A DNA stretch of 64,000 nucleotides from JBBQWR01 sp038210495 (GTDB lineage Bacteria > Planctomycetota > Planctomycetia > Pirellulales > DATAWG01): the NCBI GenBank assembly GCA_038210495.1, contig JBBQWR010000024.1, forward strand, positions 11,330 to 75,329. Direction: 5' to 3'. The notes beneath the pieces are model-generated. The model saw only the letters and a program-made list of their open reading frames with translations. It searched no databases and was not told the DNA's origin. Positions 34,750 to 43,306 of this stretch are shown in pieces. Position 1 is the stretch's first letter. Every line of letters begins with the position of its first letter. A program made the position numbers and the translations under genes.

Positions 34750-36015
34750 ATGCGTTTTTCGCGCGTGCCGCTGCCCCTCGTGGCGGCACGCGCCTTTTCA
34801 TCAGGCGACAACCACGTTTCAGCCATTGTGCCGCACATCACGATCATTGGCGCCAGCGCTCGCGCGGCGGCCGAATCCGCCCGGCGCGCCAATCTCTCCA
34901 TCTGGGCGGCCGATCTCTTCGCGGACGAAGACTTAAAACTCTGCGGTCCGGCCCCGCGCATCGAAAACTACCCGACCGATCTGCCAAAAATCCTCGCGAC
35001 CGCGCCGGCAGGGCCGTGGATGTACACCGGCGCGCTGGAAAATTATCCCGATCTGATCGACGAGCTCGCCACGATTCGCCCGCTGTACGGCAATAGTGGC
35101 GTAACATTGCGGACGGTCCGCGATCCATTTACCTGGAGCCGCGTGCTCTCCGAATCCGGTATCGCCGCTGCCCGCTGTCTTCCATCCTCGAGAATCCGCG
35201 ATGTGCCCACGGACGGGACTTGGCTCATCAAACCTCTCGCCTCGGCGGGCGGCAACAACATTCGGGTCTTCGACGAAAGCACATCGGCGACGGTTAAAAA
35301 CCATGCGGAAGCCGACCCGTGGAAGGGATTTTATTTTCAGGAGCGACTCATGGGTCGACCGGTCGGCGCCGTTTACATCGGCAACGGCCGCGACGCGCGG
35401 CTGCTCGGCGTGACGCGACAGATCGTGGGACAGGAGTGGCTACCAAGCGATCTCGCGATTCAAGCCCCATTTCGATACTGCGGATCGATTGGAACCTTGC
35501 AGCTAACGGCGTCACAGCAGGCGAGCTACGAACGCCTGGGTCAAACGCTCTCGCGAGAATTAGGCGTTCTCGGCCTGTTCGGCGTCGACGCGATTCAATC
35601 TTCCGAACAGATTACGCCGATCGAAATCAATCCTCGTTACACGGCGTCCATCGAAATCTTGGAACGATCAACGACGCTATCGGCCATATCTCTCCATATC
35701 GCTTCGTTCCAGCGGCTAGAATTGCCAACTTGCCAAATCGAAACGAAATCCGTTCAGGCTGGCAAAGCAATCTTGTTTGCTCCGTTCGATTGCAGAACCA
35801 CGGGCCGTTTTTTCGATCGAGCCCGGCCGCCAGATCGAAACGATCTCTGGCCGAACATCGCTGACATTTCGCCTCAGCCGGCAGTATTTTTAACCGGGCA
35901 GCCCATCGCGACCTTTTTTGCGGAAGGACGCGACGAATTAGCGATCATGCGTGAACTATGCGCTAGTCGAGACGATGCCGTGCGGAATCTACAACGGGGA
36001 GAATCTAGAACGTAG
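34750..36015 (+). CDS. ATP-grasp domain protein, possibly H4MPT-linked
   Basis: A 421-residue protein. The N-terminal Rossmann-like segment starts near residue 25 (ITIIGASARAAAESARRANL) and the ATP-grasp fold follows. WLIKPLASAGGNNIRVF holds the ATP-binding Lys, FYFQERLMGRPVGAVYIG the second lysine-adjacent loop, and LFGVDAIQSSEQITPIEINP the metal-binding Asp/Glu-Asn. Methylotrophs and planctomycetes carry an ATP-grasp gene (orfY type) among the tetrahydromethanopterin genes. Because fae and mtdB lie next door, that is a reasonable but unproved identity. The start is uncertain; a GTG (34826) just before PHITIIG is possible. Confidence 0.75.
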   Translation: MRFSRVPLPLVAARAFSSGDNHVSAIVPHITIIGASARAAAESARRANLSIWAADLFADEDLKLCGPAPRIENYPTDLPKILATAPAGPWMYTGALENYPDLIDELATIRPLYGNSGVTLRTVRDPFTWSRVLSESGIAAARCLPSSRIRDVPTDGTWLIKPLASAGGNNIRVFDESTSATVKNHAEADPWKGFYFQERLMGRPVGAVYIGNGRDARLLGVTRQIVGQEWLPSDLAIQAPFRYCGSIGTLQLTASQQASYERLGQTLSRELGVLGLFGVDAIQSSEQITPIEINPRYTASIEILERSTTLSAISLHIASFQRLELPTCQIETKSVQAGKAILFAPFDCRTTGRFFDRARPPDRNDLWPNIADISPQPAVFLTGQPIATFFAEGRDELAIMRELCASRDDAVRNLQRGESRT

Positions 36016-36072
36016 AACTCTCGAAAGGCTCGACGAGCGGATTGCCGTGCCCGACTCCGATTCCGCCGCGCG

Positions 36073-36984
36073 TTAGGCCTCTCGTTGCCCAATGATTTGT
36101 TCGAGGGCGGCGTGAATCTCTGGATAGCGGAACGTGTATCCGGCGCCCTGGGCGACTGCTGGTAGCACTCGCTGTGAGGCGAATAGGACCTGGGCCACCT
36201 CGCCCAGCGCGAGGCGGATGCCGAAGTAGGGAACCGGCAACAACGCTGGGCGATGGAGGGCCTTGGCCAGCGCTCTGGTGAATTCTCGGTTCGTGACCGA
36301 CTGGGGCGCGACTCCGTTCATCGGTCCGGAGACTACGGGATTTGACGCCGCGTGCAGAAGCAATCCCACCAGGTCGTCGACATGGATCCAGGGCATCCAC
36401 TGCTTGCCGTTGCCCAACGGACCGCCCAAGCCAAGCTTGAACGGGAGCATCATCTTTTGCAAAGCGCCTTCGCGACCAAGCACGACGCCGGTGCGGCTCA
36501 GCACGACACGCATCCCGAGAGCTTTTGCTTCGCTCGCGGCGGCTTCCCAATCGACACAAACATCGGCCAGGAAATCGTGACCACGCGACGCCGTTTCGGT
36601 TAACTCTTCGTCGCCTCGCGAGCCGTAATATCCTACGGCCGAGCCCGACACGAGCACGCTGGGACGTCGGTCGAGCTTGCCGAGGCCGGCGATCAGGTTC
36701 TTGGTCCCCAGGACTCGACTGTCGCGAATCGCATTTTTCCGCCAGGCGGTCCAGCGTCCGGAAGCGATGGGCTCGCCCGCCAGATGGAAAATCGTGCCGA
36801 CACCTTCAAAAGCTTTAGCGGGAGGCGGTCCTTCCATGGGATCCCAGTGAAATGCCGTCACCCCGAACTGAGCCAACTTCTGCATCGCCCGATCCGGCTC
36901 GCGGCTGAGCACGATCGGCTGATCGAGATGCGGCAGCAGTTGACGACCGATGAAGCCCGTCGCGCCGGTGACGAGAGCACGCAT
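36073..36984 (-). CDS. TIGR01777/SDR39U1-like epimerase family protein
   Basis: A 303-residue atypical SDR. LVTGATGFIGRQLLPHLDQP is the nucleotide-binding start, and IFHLAGEPIASGRWTAWRKN and SGSAVGYYGSRGDEELTE are strict markers of the TIGR01777 (YfcH/SDR39U1) family. FADVC-like DVCVDWEAAASEA and VLSRTGVVLGREGGAL-like VVLGREGAL follow. DUF1731, the usual C-terminal domain, is present (residues from about 250, PYFGIRLALGEVAQVL). GAGGCG before ATG 36984 fixes the start. Substrate is unknown. Confidence 0.93.
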   Translation of the reverse strand: MRALVTGATGFIGRQLLPHLDQPIVLSREPDRAMQKLAQFGVTAFHWDPMEGPPPAKAFEGVGTIFHLAGEPIASGRWTAWRKNAIRDSRVLGTKNLIAGLGKLDRRPSVLVSGSAVGYYGSRGDEELTETASRGHDFLADVCVDWEAAASEAKALGMRVVLSRTGVVLGREGALQKMMLPFKLGLGGPLGNGKQWMPWIHVDDLVGLLLHAASNPVVSGPMNGVAPQSVTNREFTRALAKALHRPALLPVPYFGIRLALGEVAQVLFASQRVLPAVAQGAGYTFRYPEIHAALEQIIGQREA

Positions 36985-37017
36985 GAGACGCCTCGAATAT
37001 CGAATGAAAGGGGTCGA

Positions 37018-37095
37018 TACATGGCCGCGGCATCCGGCTGCGGAGTGCGTGGAATGTAGAGCCCGCATTGCGCGGCAGGATGCTGCGGCTATGTA
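37018..37095. repeat. Inverted repeat, TACATAGCCGCGGCATCC family, copy 3
   Basis: Left arm TACATGGCCGCGGCATCCGG and right arm AGGATGCTGCGGCTATGTA pair with about three mismatches over 18 bases, with a 30-40 base middle. It lies between the SDR39U1-like gene start and the end of the esterase gene, both on the minus strand. Confidence 0.8.
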
Positions 37096-37123
37096 GTCTA
37101 CGCTTAGTTATAAGCAGCGGGCG

Positions 37124-38008
37124 TCACTTGACCAGACCGTGCAGCCGCAGCCAAGCTCCGCAGAGGTCCGTCCAGGTCGAAAGCACCGGGTCGCCCTTGC
37201 CCATCCCAAAACCGTGGTTGCCTTTTTCGTAGACGTGCAGTTCGGCGGGAACTTTGGCTTGCCGCAACGCGAGATAGAACCGCACGCTGTTTTCCGCCGG
37301 CACGACCGTATCGGCGGTGGAAGCGACCAGAAACGTCGGTGGCGTTTGAGCCGTGACTTGGGTTTCGTTCGACAAGCTCTCCACGAGCTTAGCGTCCGGG
37401 TTGTCGCCCAGCAGATTGTGCAGCGATCCGCTGTGCGTCGCGGGTGGCTTGAGACTGATGACCGCATAGATCAGCACCATGAAATCGGGCCGACAACTCA
37501 CGCGATCGATGGGATCGGCGGCGTCGGCTTTGCCAGAGTCGAAGTGTGTGCCGGCCGTCGACGCTAGATGCCCGCCTGCCGAAAAGCCGAGAACGCCGAT
37601 CTTTTTGGGATCGAGCTTCCATTCACTTGCCCGTGCGCGAACGGCGCGAATCGCCCGCTGAGCATCTTCCAGCGGCGCCGGATGATGATAGCCGCGTCCC
37701 GCGTGACGATAATTGAGCACGACCGCGGAGACGCCGAGCGTATTGAGCCAGCGGCCGACGTCCACCCCCTCGTAGCTCATCATCACGCCGCCGTAACCGC
37801 CGCCGGGGCAGATGACCACCGCCGCGCCGCTCGCCTTATCCGCCGGGGCGGGTAGGAGCGTCAGCGTCGGTTTGTCGGCGTCGGCCGTCCCCTTCGCGTC
37901 CGGCGCGCCGTTGGGCCAAAGCAGTTCGACTGTCGGTTCCGCGGCGAACGATGAACCATTGCTTGCCGCAATTAGGACCGCAAACAGGAAAAACGCAAAA
38001 CGGCCCAT
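37124..38008 (-). CDS. Secreted alpha/beta hydrolase (esterase)
   Basis: A 294-residue protein with a signal peptide (FAFFLFAVLIAASNGSSFA) and an alpha/beta-hydrolase fold. AVVICPGGGYGGVMMSYEG is the oxyanion HGG-like region, VLGFSAGGHLASTAG holds the nucleophile Ser in GxSxGG, and an Asp (STADTVVPAEN) and a His (KGNHGFGMG) complete the triad. The family resembles acetylxylan or sialate esterases (BD-FAE/xynB type). It probably deacetylates polysaccharides in the periplasm. GGAGAC is eight bases before ATG 38008; the longer ORF would bury the signal peptide. Confidence 0.9.
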   Translation of the reverse strand: MGRFAFFLFAVLIAASNGSSFAAEPTVELLWPNGAPDAKGTADADKPTLTLLPAPADKASGAAVVICPGGGYGGVMMSYEGVDVGRWLNTLGVSAVVLNYRHAGRGYHHPAPLEDAQRAIRAVRARASEWKLDPKKIGVLGFSAGGHLASTAGTHFDSGKADAADPIDRVSCRPDFMVLIYAVISLKPPATHSGSLHNLLGDNPDAKLVESLSNETQVTAQTPPTFLVASTADTVVPAENSVRFYLALRQAKVPAELHVYEKGNHGFGMGKGDPVLSTWTDLCGAWLRLHGLVK

Positions 38009-38139
38009 GATGAAAGTCTCCGGGTTTACACGATTCTCGATGATGGCCAGCCACTTGTCGGTTGTGCATAATAGCGGCGGCGCCGGGTGAAGTCCATTTT
38101 CGACCGATAAGCAAAGTAAGGCAATTTTTGGAGTCAGCG

Positions 38140-39030
38140 ATGGCGGCAGACGATCTTTCAAGATACAGCGAACCGATCGGCGACTTCATTCGCTTGCCCA
38201 CGAGCGAGAGCCAATGGGCGGCGTTTCGATTGAGCGACGAGCAGGTCGACTTCTTTCACGAGAACGGCTATTTGCACGGCGTCCGAATTCTCGACGACCG
38301 GCAAGTCGACGTGCTGCGAGACGAATTGACAGGGCTTTTCGATCCCAAACATCCAGGCCACGAGCTATTTTACGAATATCACACCAACGAATCGATCGAC
38401 CCATCGCGGGTGCTATTTCACGCGCTTGGCGCTTGGCGAATCAGCCTCGCGTTTCACGATCTGCTCTGGGCGCCGGCCTTCACGATGGCGGCCAGCCAAC
38501 TGCTCGACGGGGCTGTCCGGTTTTGGCACGATCAGTTGTTCTGCAAGCCGGCCAAGCATGGGGGCGTCGTCGCCTGGCATCAGGATTATTCGTACTGGAC
38601 CCGCTCGAAGCCGATGGCCCATCTGACTTGCTGGATCGGATTGGACGACAGCACGCGCGACAACGGCTGCCTGCATTATGTGCCCAAGAGTCATCGTTGG
38701 CCGCTTTTGCCGCCGACAGGACTGGTCGGCGATATGCAAGCGATACGCGAAGTGCTCGACGACGAGCAATGGGCCCAGTTTCAAAGTCCAGTGGCGGTCG
38801 AACTCAAGCAGGGGGAATGCTCGTTCCATCATCCGCTGCTGGTTCACGGCAGTTTTGAGAACCGCACCGATCGGCCGCGGCGAGCGACGGTGATCAACGC
38901 GATCCGCGACGGCGTGCGATCGGCCAGCGACGAGCCACTGCTCAACGGAGTTCCCAGTGTTCTGACCGGCCAGCCGATCAACGGCCAATTCTTCCCGCTG
39001 CTGTTCGATCCAAACGAGAAGGAAATTTAG
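38140..39030 (+). CDS. Phytanoyl-CoA dioxygenase (PhyH) family protein
   Basis: A 296-residue iron(II)/2-oxoglutarate dioxygenase. The jelly-roll carries the iron ligands HxD in VAWHQDYSYW and the distal His in HHPLLVHGSFEN, with the 2-oxoglutarate Arg soon after (TDRPRRATV). FFHENGYLHGVRILDD is the N-terminal helix block of the PhyH family. GGAG precedes ATG 38140, favoured over 38062. The stop codon TAG forms the first bases of the inverted repeat at 39028-39119. The substrate is unknown; the family hydroxylates many small molecules. Confidence 0.92.
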   Translation: MAADDLSRYSEPIGDFIRLPTSESQWAAFRLSDEQVDFFHENGYLHGVRILDDRQVDVLRDELTGLFDPKHPGHELFYEYHTNESIDPSRVLFHALGAWRISLAFHDLLWAPAFTMAASQLLDGAVRFWHDQLFCKPAKHGGVVAWHQDYSYWTRSKPMAHLTCWIGLDDSTRDNGCLHYVPKSHRWPLLPPTGLVGDMQAIREVLDDEQWAQFQSPVAVELKQGECSFHHPLLVHGSFENRTDRPRRATVINAIRDGVRSASDEPLLNGVPSVLTGQPINGQFFPLLFDPNEKEI

Positions 39031-39119
39031 ACAGGATTGACAAGATTATCAGGATTAAGAAAGCGGCAAATTCGCTTCAAAGATTTCGTAAATCCTGAAA
39101 ATCCTGTTAATCCCGTCTA
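39028..39119. repeat. Inverted repeat with ACAGGATT-type arms
   Basis: Left arm TAGACAGGATTGACAAGATT (from 39028) and right arm AATCCTGTTAATCCCGTCTA (to 39119) are imperfect inverse complements, extended inward by ATCAGGATTAAG and the matching CGTAAATCCTGAAA. Arms are about 31 bases, loop about 32. The left end includes the TAG stop of the dioxygenase gene. Elements of this type are known as scattered AGGATT repeats in several bacterial groups. Confidence 0.8.
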
Positions 39120-39133
39120 TTTGTGCCTCGGCC

Positions 39134-40036
39134 TCAAAAGCTCATCATTTGCCGGTACTCGGCCAGCCGGGCGTTGATGTCGCCGCGAGTCAGTCGCTGC
39201 AATCGGTCAAGGCTGAAGTCTTCGACCGCGAAACTAGCCGTGACGATGCCGTTGGCCATCGCCGCCTTCAGCGTGGCCGGTAAAAAGTTTCCCTGCTCGG
39301 CGAGGTAGCCCATCATGCCCCCGGCGAAACAATCTCCGGCGCCTGTCGGGTCGACGACGTCGGGCGTCGGATAAGCGGGCATGACATACGTTTCATGCTC
39401 GCTGAAGAACATCGCGCCATGCTCCCCTTTTTTGACGATCACGAATTTTGGGCCCATCCGTCGCACGGCGTGACCGGCCCGCACGAGATTTTCGTCGCCC
39501 GTGATTTGCTTCGCTTCGGAGTCGTTCAGGACCAGACCGTCGATCCGCTTTAGCAATCGGTCCAGATCGGCCCGAGCGATATCGATCCACAGATTCATCG
39601 TGTCGGCGACAGTCAACTCGGCGTCCGGTACTTGATCGAGCACTTTCATCTGCACGGCCGGGGCGCCGTTCGCGAGAAAGAGAAATTTGCTCTTCCGATA
39701 TTCGGGCGACAACACGGGATCGAACGTCCCCAGCACGTTCAAATGAGTTTCGAGCGTCTCGCGGTCGTTCATGTTCGGCAGATACCGGCCGCGCCAGCGA
39801 AAAGTCTTGCCGCCGGGAATCACCTGGAGGCCGCCGACATCGATATCCCGGTCCGCCAACAATTGAGTATGCTGCCGCGGCCAGTCTTCACCGACGGCCC
39901 CCACCAATCGCACCGGAGAAAAAAACCGGGCGGCAACGGAAAAAAACACCGCGGATCCGCCGAGAATGTCATCTCGCCGAGCCACCGGCGTTTCGACGCT
40001 GTCCAAAGCCACCGAGCCCACGACCAAGAGCGGCAT
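39134..40036 (-). CDS. PfkB-family carbohydrate/nucleoside kinase
   Basis: A 300-residue kinase. LLVVGSVALDSVETPVARRD starts the ribokinase fold and LGGSAVFFSVAARFF is the first PfkB signature. VVDPTGAGDCFAGGMMGYLA is the second signature and contains the anion hole and catalytic Asp. Family members phosphorylate ribose, fructose 6-phosphate, nucleosides or other sugars; this sequence does not tell which. It converges with the dioxygenase gene across the AGGATT repeat and follows the NtrC regulator gene. Confidence 0.93.
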   Translation of the reverse strand: MPLLVVGSVALDSVETPVARRDDILGGSAVFFSVAARFFSPVRLVGAVGEDWPRQHTQLLADRDIDVGGLQVIPGGKTFRWRGRYLPNMNDRETLETHLNVLGTFDPVLSPEYRKSKFLFLANGAPAVQMKVLDQVPDAELTVADTMNLWIDIARADLDRLLKRIDGLVLNDSEAKQITGDENLVRAGHAVRRMGPKFVIVKKGEHGAMFFSEHETYVMPAYPTPDVVDPTGAGDCFAGGMMGYLAEQGNFLPATLKAAMANGIVTASFAVEDFSLDRLQRLTRGDINARLAEYRQMMSF

Positions 40037-40122
40037 ATGCGATTGTTCCTGCTAAAAATAATTTGGCAAAACTCGGTCGCATTATCGAGCATTGCCGCAG
40101 GAACGCAAGACGGAGTCATCAA

Positions 40123-41472
40123 CTACGCCGACCGCTCCAAACTGCTTTCTAGATGCAGCTTGTTATAGAGAGTCTTTAAACTGATCCCCAGTTCGTCGGC
40201 CGCTTGGGGCTTATTTCCGACGTTGCGCTCCAGCGCCTGGTGAATCACCTGCATCTCCATATCGCGCAATGTCATTGGCCCGGTCGCTCGAAGCCGCGGC
40301 GCCCGCACTTTGCGACTCTCGAATCGCTCCGGCAAATGCTCGATCGAAATCGGCAACGCTTCGCACAGGATCGACGCATGCTCGACGACATTGGCCAGTT
40401 CTCGCACATTTCCGGGCCAAGCGTGCGACTTTAGCATCGTCAGCGCTTCGGGCGTGAACATCTCGTCTCCGGCCCGCACATGCGACCGGCAGCGCTGCAA
40501 GAGATGCCCGGCCAGCGCATCGATGTCATCTGGCCGTTGCCGCAAGCCCGGCAGTTGAATTTCGAACGTGTTGATCCGAAACATCAGGTCCTCGCGGAAA
40601 TCGCCGCTGTCGACCATGTCATCCAGCCGCCGATGCGTGGCGCACACGAGCCGCACGTCGACGGTGAGCGATTCGTTTTCACCGACACGGCGGATCTCGC
40701 CGCTCTCCAGCACCCGCAGCAGTTTGGCTTGCATGGCCTTCGGCAGCTCGCCGATTTCGTCGAGGAACATCGTGCCGCCGTCGGCCACCTGGAACAGCCC
40801 GACGCGATGCTCATCGGCTCCGGTAAAACTTCCTTTGCGATGGCCAAACAGTTCGCTTTCGATCAGCGTCTCGGGCAGGGCGCCGCAGTTGATCGCCACG
40901 AACGGCTGATCGGCCCGGTGACTCTGCTCGTGAAGCGACCGGGCGACCAATTCCTTGCCCGTGCCCGTCTCGCCGAGAATCAGCACAGCCGAGTTTGTCG
41001 GCGCGACCTTGGCGATGAGCTGTCGGACGCGGTTCATCGACTGCGATTCGCCGACCAATCGCGTGGGACCCTCGACTCGCTCCAGCCGCCGCTTGAGCGC
41101 TCGATATTTATTGGTGAGCTCGCGCTTCTGCTGCACGCGATTGAGCAGGGCTTCGAGCTCCGCCAGCTTGCAGGGCTTCGTCAAATAGTCGAACGCGCCA
41201 TGCCGCAGCGCCGCGATCGCCGTATCGACCGACGACTTGCCGGTCAGGACGACGGCGTCGGTGTCGGGCGAGAGTTGCTTGGCCTTTGCGATGACTTGAA
41301 TACCGCTCAAGCCCGGCATGTCGAGGTCGACCAAGATGCAGTCATAGGTGTTCCGCTCGAGCGCGGCGGCGGCGGTGAGTCCGTCAGGACAGACCGTCAC
41401 TTCGTGCCCCATTCGATCGAGCTCGATGCGCATGAGTTCTTGCAGCGAGCGTTCGTCGTCGGCGAACAACAA
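40123..41472 (-). CDS. NtrC-family sigma-54-dependent response regulator
   Basis: A 449-residue regulator. The receiver domain has DDE at residues 5-7 and phospho-acceptor Asp49 (ILVDLDMPG). The AAA+ domain has Walker A GETGTGKE, ESELFGHRKGSFTGA (the sigma-54 contact loop reads GSFTGA in place of GAFTGA), and Walker B MFLDEIGEL. The C-terminus is a Fis-type helix-turn-helix (AADELGISLKTLYNKL). It overlaps or abuts the histidine-kinase gene. The start is unsettled: TTG 41472 lacks a Shine-Dalgarno, whereas AAAGGAG lies seven bases before an in-frame ATC at 41502. It should activate sigma-54 promoters in response to the partner kinase. Confidence 0.95.
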   Translation of the reverse strand: MLFADDERSLQELMRIELDRMGHEVTVCPDGLTAAAALERNTYDCILVDLDMPGLSGIQVIAKAKQLSPDTDAVVLTGKSSVDTAIAALRHGAFDYLTKPCKLAELEALLNRVQQKRELTNKYRALKRRLERVEGPTRLVGESQSMNRVRQLIAKVAPTNSAVLILGETGTGKELVARSLHEQSHRADQPFVAINCGALPETLIESELFGHRKGSFTGADEHRVGLFQVADGGTMFLDEIGELPKAMQAKLLRVLESGEIRRVGENESLTVDVRLVCATHRRLDDMVDSGDFREDLMFRINTFEIQLPGLRQRPDDIDALAGHLLQRCRSHVRAGDEMFTPEALTMLKSHAWPGNVRELANVVEHASILCEALPISIEHLPERFESRKVRAPRLRATGPMTLRDMEMQVIHQALERNVGNKPQAADELGISLKTLYNKLHLESSLERSA

Positions 41473-41482
41473 TTTCAGGCGT

Positions 41483-43084
41483 TTACGCGGCTTGGTAGCG
41501 ATGGCTCTTCTCCTTTAGGGCGGCCACGAGCGGCAGGATCACGCGGAATTGCGATCCGCGTCCGAGTCCCGCGCTGGTGGCGTCGATTTGTCCCCCGTGA
41601 TCGGCAACGATGCGATAGACGATGGACAGGCCCAGCCCGGTGCCTTGTCCGCCGCGTTTGCGGGTAAAAAATGGCTCGAACAGATGTTCCAACACTTCGT
41701 CGGTCATGCCGCACCCATTGTCGACGAACGCGATTTCGGCGCAGCGATCGACCGTGCGCAGCTCGATCGCGAGTTGGCCTTCGGGCTCCAGGCTATCGAG
41801 CGCGTTGGTGATGAGGTTGAGCACCACCTGCTTGATTTCTTGCGGATTCACCGGAGCGACGATCGGGTCGCCCGGCGCGAAATCGATTTGTTTGTTGTGG
41901 TATTTACCGACATGCCGCACCATTTCGATCACGCCACCGATGAGGTCGCGTAGCTCGGTGTTTTGTTGTTGCACTTCGCCGAGTCGCGAAAAATCGAGCA
42001 GCTTTTCCGTGATCTCTTTGCAGCGGAACGCCTCGGTTTGAATCATTCGCAGATATCGCTGGGCAACGCTCGCGTCGTTGCCATGCTCCGGAGCGACTTC
42101 CAGCAGTCGGCCTTCGAGCGATTCGGCGCACATGGCGATCGACGCGAGCGGATTGTTGATCTCATGGGCGACGCCTGCCGCGAGAAAGCCCACGCTCGCC
42201 AGTTGCTCGCTCCGCACGACTTGCTTCGTGCGAATTTGCACCTGCCGATCGAGATCGTCGCGGATCGCCTGAAAGCGAGTCGTCATTTCGTTGAGCGCGC
42301 CGGCTAACTCCGCCATCTCGTCGCGCGTATCGATGACCACCCGATAGCCAAAATTGCCGGCGGCAATGAACCGCGACCCTTTGATAAGCACCCGTAGCGG
42401 CCGGAATATCCAGCGATAGAACAAGTGAATAAACAGCCCGAAGGTGGCCACCGCGCCGACCGTCGTGATCCAGGTCAGGATAATGAGCGTGCGATAGCGG
42501 GTGCGCACTTCGCCCGCCAAGTCGTGAATCCGCCGGTGTAGAAAGCTGGGCAGTTCCGCGGTGAGCGATTGCGCTAACTCGAGCTTCAGATTTACGGCAT
42601 CGGCCCGCGATTGATCCATCGGCCAGTCGGGATCGCGCGTGAGCTCGGTCACATCGACGATCGTTTGCTTCAGCCGCGCGACCGTGGCCTGCTCTTTATG
42701 GTTGTTGCCGATCGGCAGATCGTCTTGATCGTTGAGCGTTAGCTGATAGCAGTAATCGTCGATCGCGGACCTAACGGCTTGGCAATTGACATCGAATCGC
42801 AGCGCTAGGGCGTGAGCGTCAGGCCGACCGACAGCGGTAATCGACGATTCGCGCAGCGGATGTGTTTCGGTCAAACTGACTCGCAAGTCACCGACTCGGC
42901 CAGCCAACTCGGCCGCCAGCGGCAGCTCATCGGCGCGATTGCGCAAATTGCGGACGAGCGTGCGATAAGCGTACACGCCCACGAATCCGCTCGCGGCAAG
43001 CGTCGCGACCATCGCCACCAACAGGCCAATGCCAATCAGCAGCTTGTTTCGGATGGGCCATTTGGCGAGCAAGGCGACCTCCAT
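41483..43084 (-). CDS. Sensor histidine kinase, NtrB-like
   Basis: A 533-residue inner-membrane kinase. Residues 13-38 are the first transmembrane helix, a periplasmic helical sensor follows, and a second helix (LIILTWITTVGAVATFGLFI) precedes a HAMP linker. VGFLAAGVAHEINNPLASIA holds the phospho-acceptor His, and the ATPase part shows NLITNALDSL (N box), DNGCGMTDEVLEHLFEPF and GTGLGLSIVYRI (G boxes). ATG 43084 gives a normal cytoplasmic start; the longer ORF (43216) has a disordered Pro/Arg lead. It is adjacent to the NtrC-type regulator, its likely partner. Confidence 0.95.
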   Translation of the reverse strand: MEVALLAKWPIRNKLLIGIGLLVAMVATLAASGFVGVYAYRTLVRNLRNRADELPLAAELAGRVGDLRVSLTETHPLRESSITAVGRPDAHALALRFDVNCQAVRSAIDDYCYQLTLNDQDDLPIGNNHKEQATVARLKQTIVDVTELTRDPDWPMDQSRADAVNLKLELAQSLTAELPSFLHRRIHDLAGEVRTRYRTLIILTWITTVGAVATFGLFIHLFYRWIFRPLRVLIKGSRFIAAGNFGYRVVIDTRDEMAELAGALNEMTTRFQAIRDDLDRQVQIRTKQVVRSEQLASVGFLAAGVAHEINNPLASIAMCAESLEGRLLEVAPEHGNDASVAQRYLRMIQTEAFRCKEITEKLLDFSRLGEVQQQNTELRDLIGGVIEMVRHVGKYHNKQIDFAPGDPIVAPVNPQEIKQVVLNLITNALDSLEPEGQLAIELRTVDRCAEIAFVDNGCGMTDEVLEHLFEPFFTRKRGGQGTGLGLSIVYRIVADHGGQIDATSAGLGRGSQFRVILPLVAALKEKSHRYQAA

Positions 43085-43306
43085 GTCGCGACTTTTCGCA
43101 GGCAAGCGTACAGGCTGGCCGCGCTCTTCGGAGCGAGGGGCGGTGAGTGTAGCAAAATCAGTTGCCTCGGGAAACGGCAGCGTGGCGGGTGACGGTGACG
43201 GCCAGTTGGCGGGCAACTAGTCCGCATTGACCCGGGCCGAGGGTTTCAGTAATCTTCTCGCGCGCCAGCAATCGATCGAAAATAGTTCCGCCATAGAAGC
43301 CGCAAA

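Noticed and set aside
40480..41667. 395-residue plus-strand ORF opposite the NtrC-type regulator
   Set aside because: Antisense to all conserved AAA+ motifs; composition is typical of shadow frames.
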